DNA from: Candidatus Lambdaproteobacteria bacterium
Lineage (GTDB): Bacteria > SAR324 > NAC60-12
NCBI GenBank assembly: GCA_012964265.1
Contig: DTUH01000098.1
Coordinates: 1 to 14,642, forward strand
DNA: 14,642 bases
Direction: 5' to 3'
How positions within the stretch are numbered: position 1 is the stretch's first letter; each line of letters opens with the position of its first letter. The translations under genes were made by a program, and so were the position numbers. Positions 12,723 to 14,642 of this stretch are shown here, in pieces. The notes under the pieces were generated by a model that was not told where the DNA came from, searched no databases, and saw only the letters and a program-made list of their open reading frames with translations.

Positions 12723-14273
12723 TCACGTAAAAATTGGACGAAAAGCGCCATCATTCACCGCTTCAAAACGCAGTTCATGATGCAGGCAGTCAAGCTGATC
12801 TGCAGCGGCATGCGTGACATAGAGAATTTGTGTCGCGGAATTTAGGCCGATGTGGTCAATAAGCGCCAAAACACGATTCCGGTTTGCTCGATCCAATCCC
12901 TGACAAGGCTCGTCAAGTACGAGCAGCGGCGGCGATTTTACCAGCGCCCTGGCCAGCAAAATTAACCTCTGCTGACCGTATGAAAGCCTCGTAAAGTCCT
13001 GTTCAGCAAGCTGTTTAATTTCGATAAATTGCATCCAGTTTAAGGCGTTTTTTCTTTGTGTTTCTGAGGCCGGCTGATAATATCCAATTGTATCAAAAAA
13101 TCCGGAAAGTACCACTTTTAAAACGGAAACCGATTCCCGGTAACGTACCTGAAATTCGGAAGAGACGAGGCCGATTCGATGTTTAATATCCCAGACACTC
13201 TCTCCTGTTCCACGCCGACGACCAAAAAGATAAATCTCATTGGAGTAGGCCTGCAAATTATCTCCGGAAATTAAACTGAGTAAGGTGGATTTCCCCGCAC
13301 CGTTCGGTCCAACAATTTTCCAGTTTTCTCCCCGATGCACTGTCCAGTTAAATTGTTCCAGCACCACGTTTTCGCCATAGCGTACATTCACGTTCCGCAT
13401 CCGGATAATAAAGGAACCCTTGACCGGATTTGCTGTGGATTCAGAGACATCATGCGGAATTAGTTTTTCATATTTTTCCTTTATGCTCTCTGTGTTTCTG
13501 TGGCTGGATTGACCTTTTTCATCTTCTCCATAAAGCGACTTCATTCTTTCCGGAGTCATCACTTCGGTGCGCAAACCTTGCGCAAAAACTTCTCCGGATT
13601 TCAAACAAAGTACATGCTTTATTTCCGGGACAAGTTCCTCAAAGCGGTGGCTCACCAGCCAAACCGCCAAGCCGTTTTGAATCAGTCCTGAAATTGTCAG
13701 CGCCAGCCAGTTTACGGATGCCGTGTCGAGTCCATCAAATGGTTCATCAAGAATCAGCAATTTGGGCTTTGCAAGCAGAGCTTTGGCGATCAATGTTTTG
13801 CGTGTTTCCCCATTTGAAAAATGTCGCAAAGGTTTTTCCAGAAGAGCAGAAAGCCCAAGATCATCTGCAATTTTGAGAAGCTGCCCGGGATGTTTTCCTT
13901 CCGGATCGATGATTTCACGTCCGGTCAAAAAATGCTCCTCGTTTCCACTATACTCTTCGTAGCGGTCTTTTTTTTCTTCACGGGCAACCAGTATTTTTTG
14001 TTGCTCAAGCGAAACATGCGCGATTGTATTGGAAACAGCAATTTGTGCATCACGTTTGATAGTTCCGCAATAAGGAAGTTGACCCAGAATGACTTTGATC
14101 AAGGTTGATTTCCCTGCACCGTTCGGACCGAGAATCGCCCAACTTTGTCCGAACTCTGTGATCCATGAAATGTCTTTGAGAATCGGTTTATCCCAGAGCT
14201 TATTTGAGACTTTTTTGAGAGAGAGCAAAGAGGAGTTTAGTGATATAGATTTGGTTTGTGAGTGAAAACACAC
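12723..14273 (-). CDS. modF: ModF-like double ABC-ATPase protein
   Basis: A 516-residue soluble protein with two fused ABC ATPase domains, closely following E. coli ModF (PhrA, about 490 residues). Domain 1 has Walker A GPNGAGKST (49-57), the variant signature FSNGETRKT (152-160), Walker B LLILDEPFDGLD (172-183) and His209. Domain 2 has Walker A GPNGAGKST (322-330), the ModF-typical FGRRRGTGESVWDIKHRIG (350-368), signature RLSYGQQRL (429-437), Walker B LLVLDEPCQGLD (450-461) and His488. There are no membrane segments. ModF is linked to molybdate systems by name and location in E. coli, but its exact job is unclear. The only upstream in-frame start is a GTG without Shine-Dalgarno; TTG at 14226-14228 would give a start nearer the family norm. 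It lies ten bases after the exporter gene, so co-transcription is likely. Confidence 0.9.
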   Translation of the reverse strand: MCFHSQTKSISLNSSLLSLKKVSNKLWDKPILKDISWITEFGQSWAILGPNGAGKSTLIKVILGQLPYCGTIKRDAQIAVSNTIAHVSLEQQKILVAREEKKDRYEEYSGNEEHFLTGREIIDPEGKHPGQLLKIADDLGLSALLEKPLRHFSNGETRKTLIAKALLAKPKLLILDEPFDGLDTASVNWLALTISGLIQNGLAVWLVSHRFEELVPEIKHVLCLKSGEVFAQGLRTEVMTPERMKSLYGEDEKGQSSHRNTESIKEKYEKLIPHDVSESTANPVKGSFIIRMRNVNVRYGENVVLEQFNWTVHRGENWKIVGPNGAGKSTLLSLISGDNLQAYSNEIYLFGRRRGTGESVWDIKHRIGLVSSEFQVRYRESVSVLKVVLSGFFDTIGYYQPASETQRKNALNWMQFIEIKQLAEQDFTRLSYGQQRLILLARALVKSPPLLVLDEPCQGLDRANRNRVLALIDHIGLNSATQILYVTHAAADQLDCLHHELRFEAVNDGAFRPIFT

Positions 14274-14287
14274 CCAAGGCTGCTCAT
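14237..14287 (-). other. 16-codon overlapping reading frame at the modF start
   Basis: An ATG overlaps the exporter stop as ATGA (14284-14287) and opens a frame of 16 codons (MSSLGCVFTHKPNLYH) ending at TAA 14237-14239, eight bases before the TTG that is an alternative modF start. It runs out of frame with modF. It may be a coupling leader, a sign of a one-base sequence error that hides an ATG start for modF, or chance. Confidence 0.3.
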
Positions 14288-14642
14288 GAACTATGGTCGT
14301 TTTGCAGTTCCCACATTTGCTGATAATAACCCGGACGTTTAATCAGTTCCGTATGTCGGCCCTGATCCACAATTTGTCCTTCATCCAGAACCAAAATCCA
14401 ATCTGCCTGTCCCATCGATGTGACACGATGTGACACGATGAGAATACTTTTAGCCTGTGGTGGGTTATTATTTTCCGGTATAAGCAGTTTGTAAATTTCC
14501 CGCAACAAATGGCGCTCTGTTTCATAGTCAACTGCAGAAAGCACATTATCCAAGATTAACAGATCACAGGGTTTTAACATGGCTCTTGCGAGACTTATTC
14601 TCTGTTTTTGTCCTCCGGAAAGCATGATCCCTTTTTCTCCAA
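14284..14642 (-). CDS. ABC exporter ATP-binding domain, C-terminal part (gene runs off window)
   Basis: About 119 codons of the 3' end of an ABC exporter subunit of MdlA/MsbA type; the frame stays open to the window edge, so the apparent internal ATG at 14623-14625 is not the start. Visible in order are GEKGIMLSGGQKQRISLARA (the LSGGQ signature), Walker B DLLILDNVLSAVD, the D-loop SAVD, the H-loop VSHRVTS and a C-terminal tail GRHTELIKRPGYYQQMWELQ typical of the family. In Walker B the residue after Asp, normally the catalytic Glu (or Asp in degenerate halves), is Asn, so this half probably cannot hydrolyse ATP at that site. Such subunits usually pair with a catalytic partner, likely encoded beyond the window. 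Substrate unknown. Confidence 0.88.
   Translation of the reverse strand, partial: GEKGIMLSGGQKQRISLARAMLKPCDLLILDNVLSAVDYETERHLLREIYKLLIPENNNPPQAKSILIVSHRVTSMGQADWILVLDEGQIVDQGRHTELIKRPGYYQQMWELQNDHSS

Noticed and set aside
13430..13876. 148-codon plus-strand frame opposite modF
   Set aside because: Lies wholly antisense to well-conserved ABC ATPase motifs; no independent start signal.

Overview
The window reads as a stretch of an ordinary chromosome from a Gram-negative bacterium. G+C is moderate to low (low-to-mid forties percent by eye). The Gram-negative call rests on a Tat-exported molybdenum enzyme, a small secreted protein that looks like an outer-membrane beta-barrel, and a MsbA/MdlA-style ABC exporter. 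The gene mix (NtrC-class regulator, IorAB, paired antiporters, TraB) would fit a delta-proteobacterium-like or SAR324-like marine lineage, but that is only a guess; there is no rRNA or phylogenetic marker. Coding density is high. I see no tRNA, rRNA, CRISPR array, transposase or phage gene.

Left block (65-4318, all minus strand, read right to left): a bipartite charged protein of unknown function, an NtrC-class sigma-54 activator, hisE (start overlaps the activator's stop by four bases), an Old Yellow Enzyme-like flavoprotein whose usual catalytic motif is replaced, and a RidA-type enamine/imine deaminase. The spacing suggests one transcription unit that joins regulation, histidine biosynthesis and small redox or deaminase chemistry. 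No sensor kinase and no other his gene is present.

Centre (4509-7870, plus strand): two tandem paralogous putative Na+/H+ antiporters, each with an N-terminal signal-like segment, followed by a convincing intrinsic terminator at 7887-7920. The second copy has its own Shine-Dalgarno sequence, a perfect TATAAT upstream, an extra N-terminal cysteine pair and a longer cytoplasmic linker, so the copies have diverged.

Right-centre (7950-11215, minus strand): iorA (2Fe-2S subunit), iorB (Tat-exported molybdopterin subunit, one base downstream) and a small signal-peptide-bearing barrel-like protein. Just upstream lies an 81-base palindromic repeat (11275-11355) of the widespread 'VIPAKAGIQ' type, about a dozen bases from a candidate iorA promoter. 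A terminator-like hairpin follows it.

Right (11530-14642): a TraB/TIKI-family membrane protein on the plus strand converges on a minus-strand pair, a ModF-type double-ATPase protein and, running off the window end, an ABC exporter ATPase whose Walker B has Asn where the catalytic Glu should be. That points to a heterodimeric exporter with a degenerate ATP site.

I do not see a clearly new defence or mobile system. The strongest leads are the altered active site of the flavoprotein beside RidA, the diverged antiporter pair, the repeat at the iorA promoter and the degenerate exporter half.
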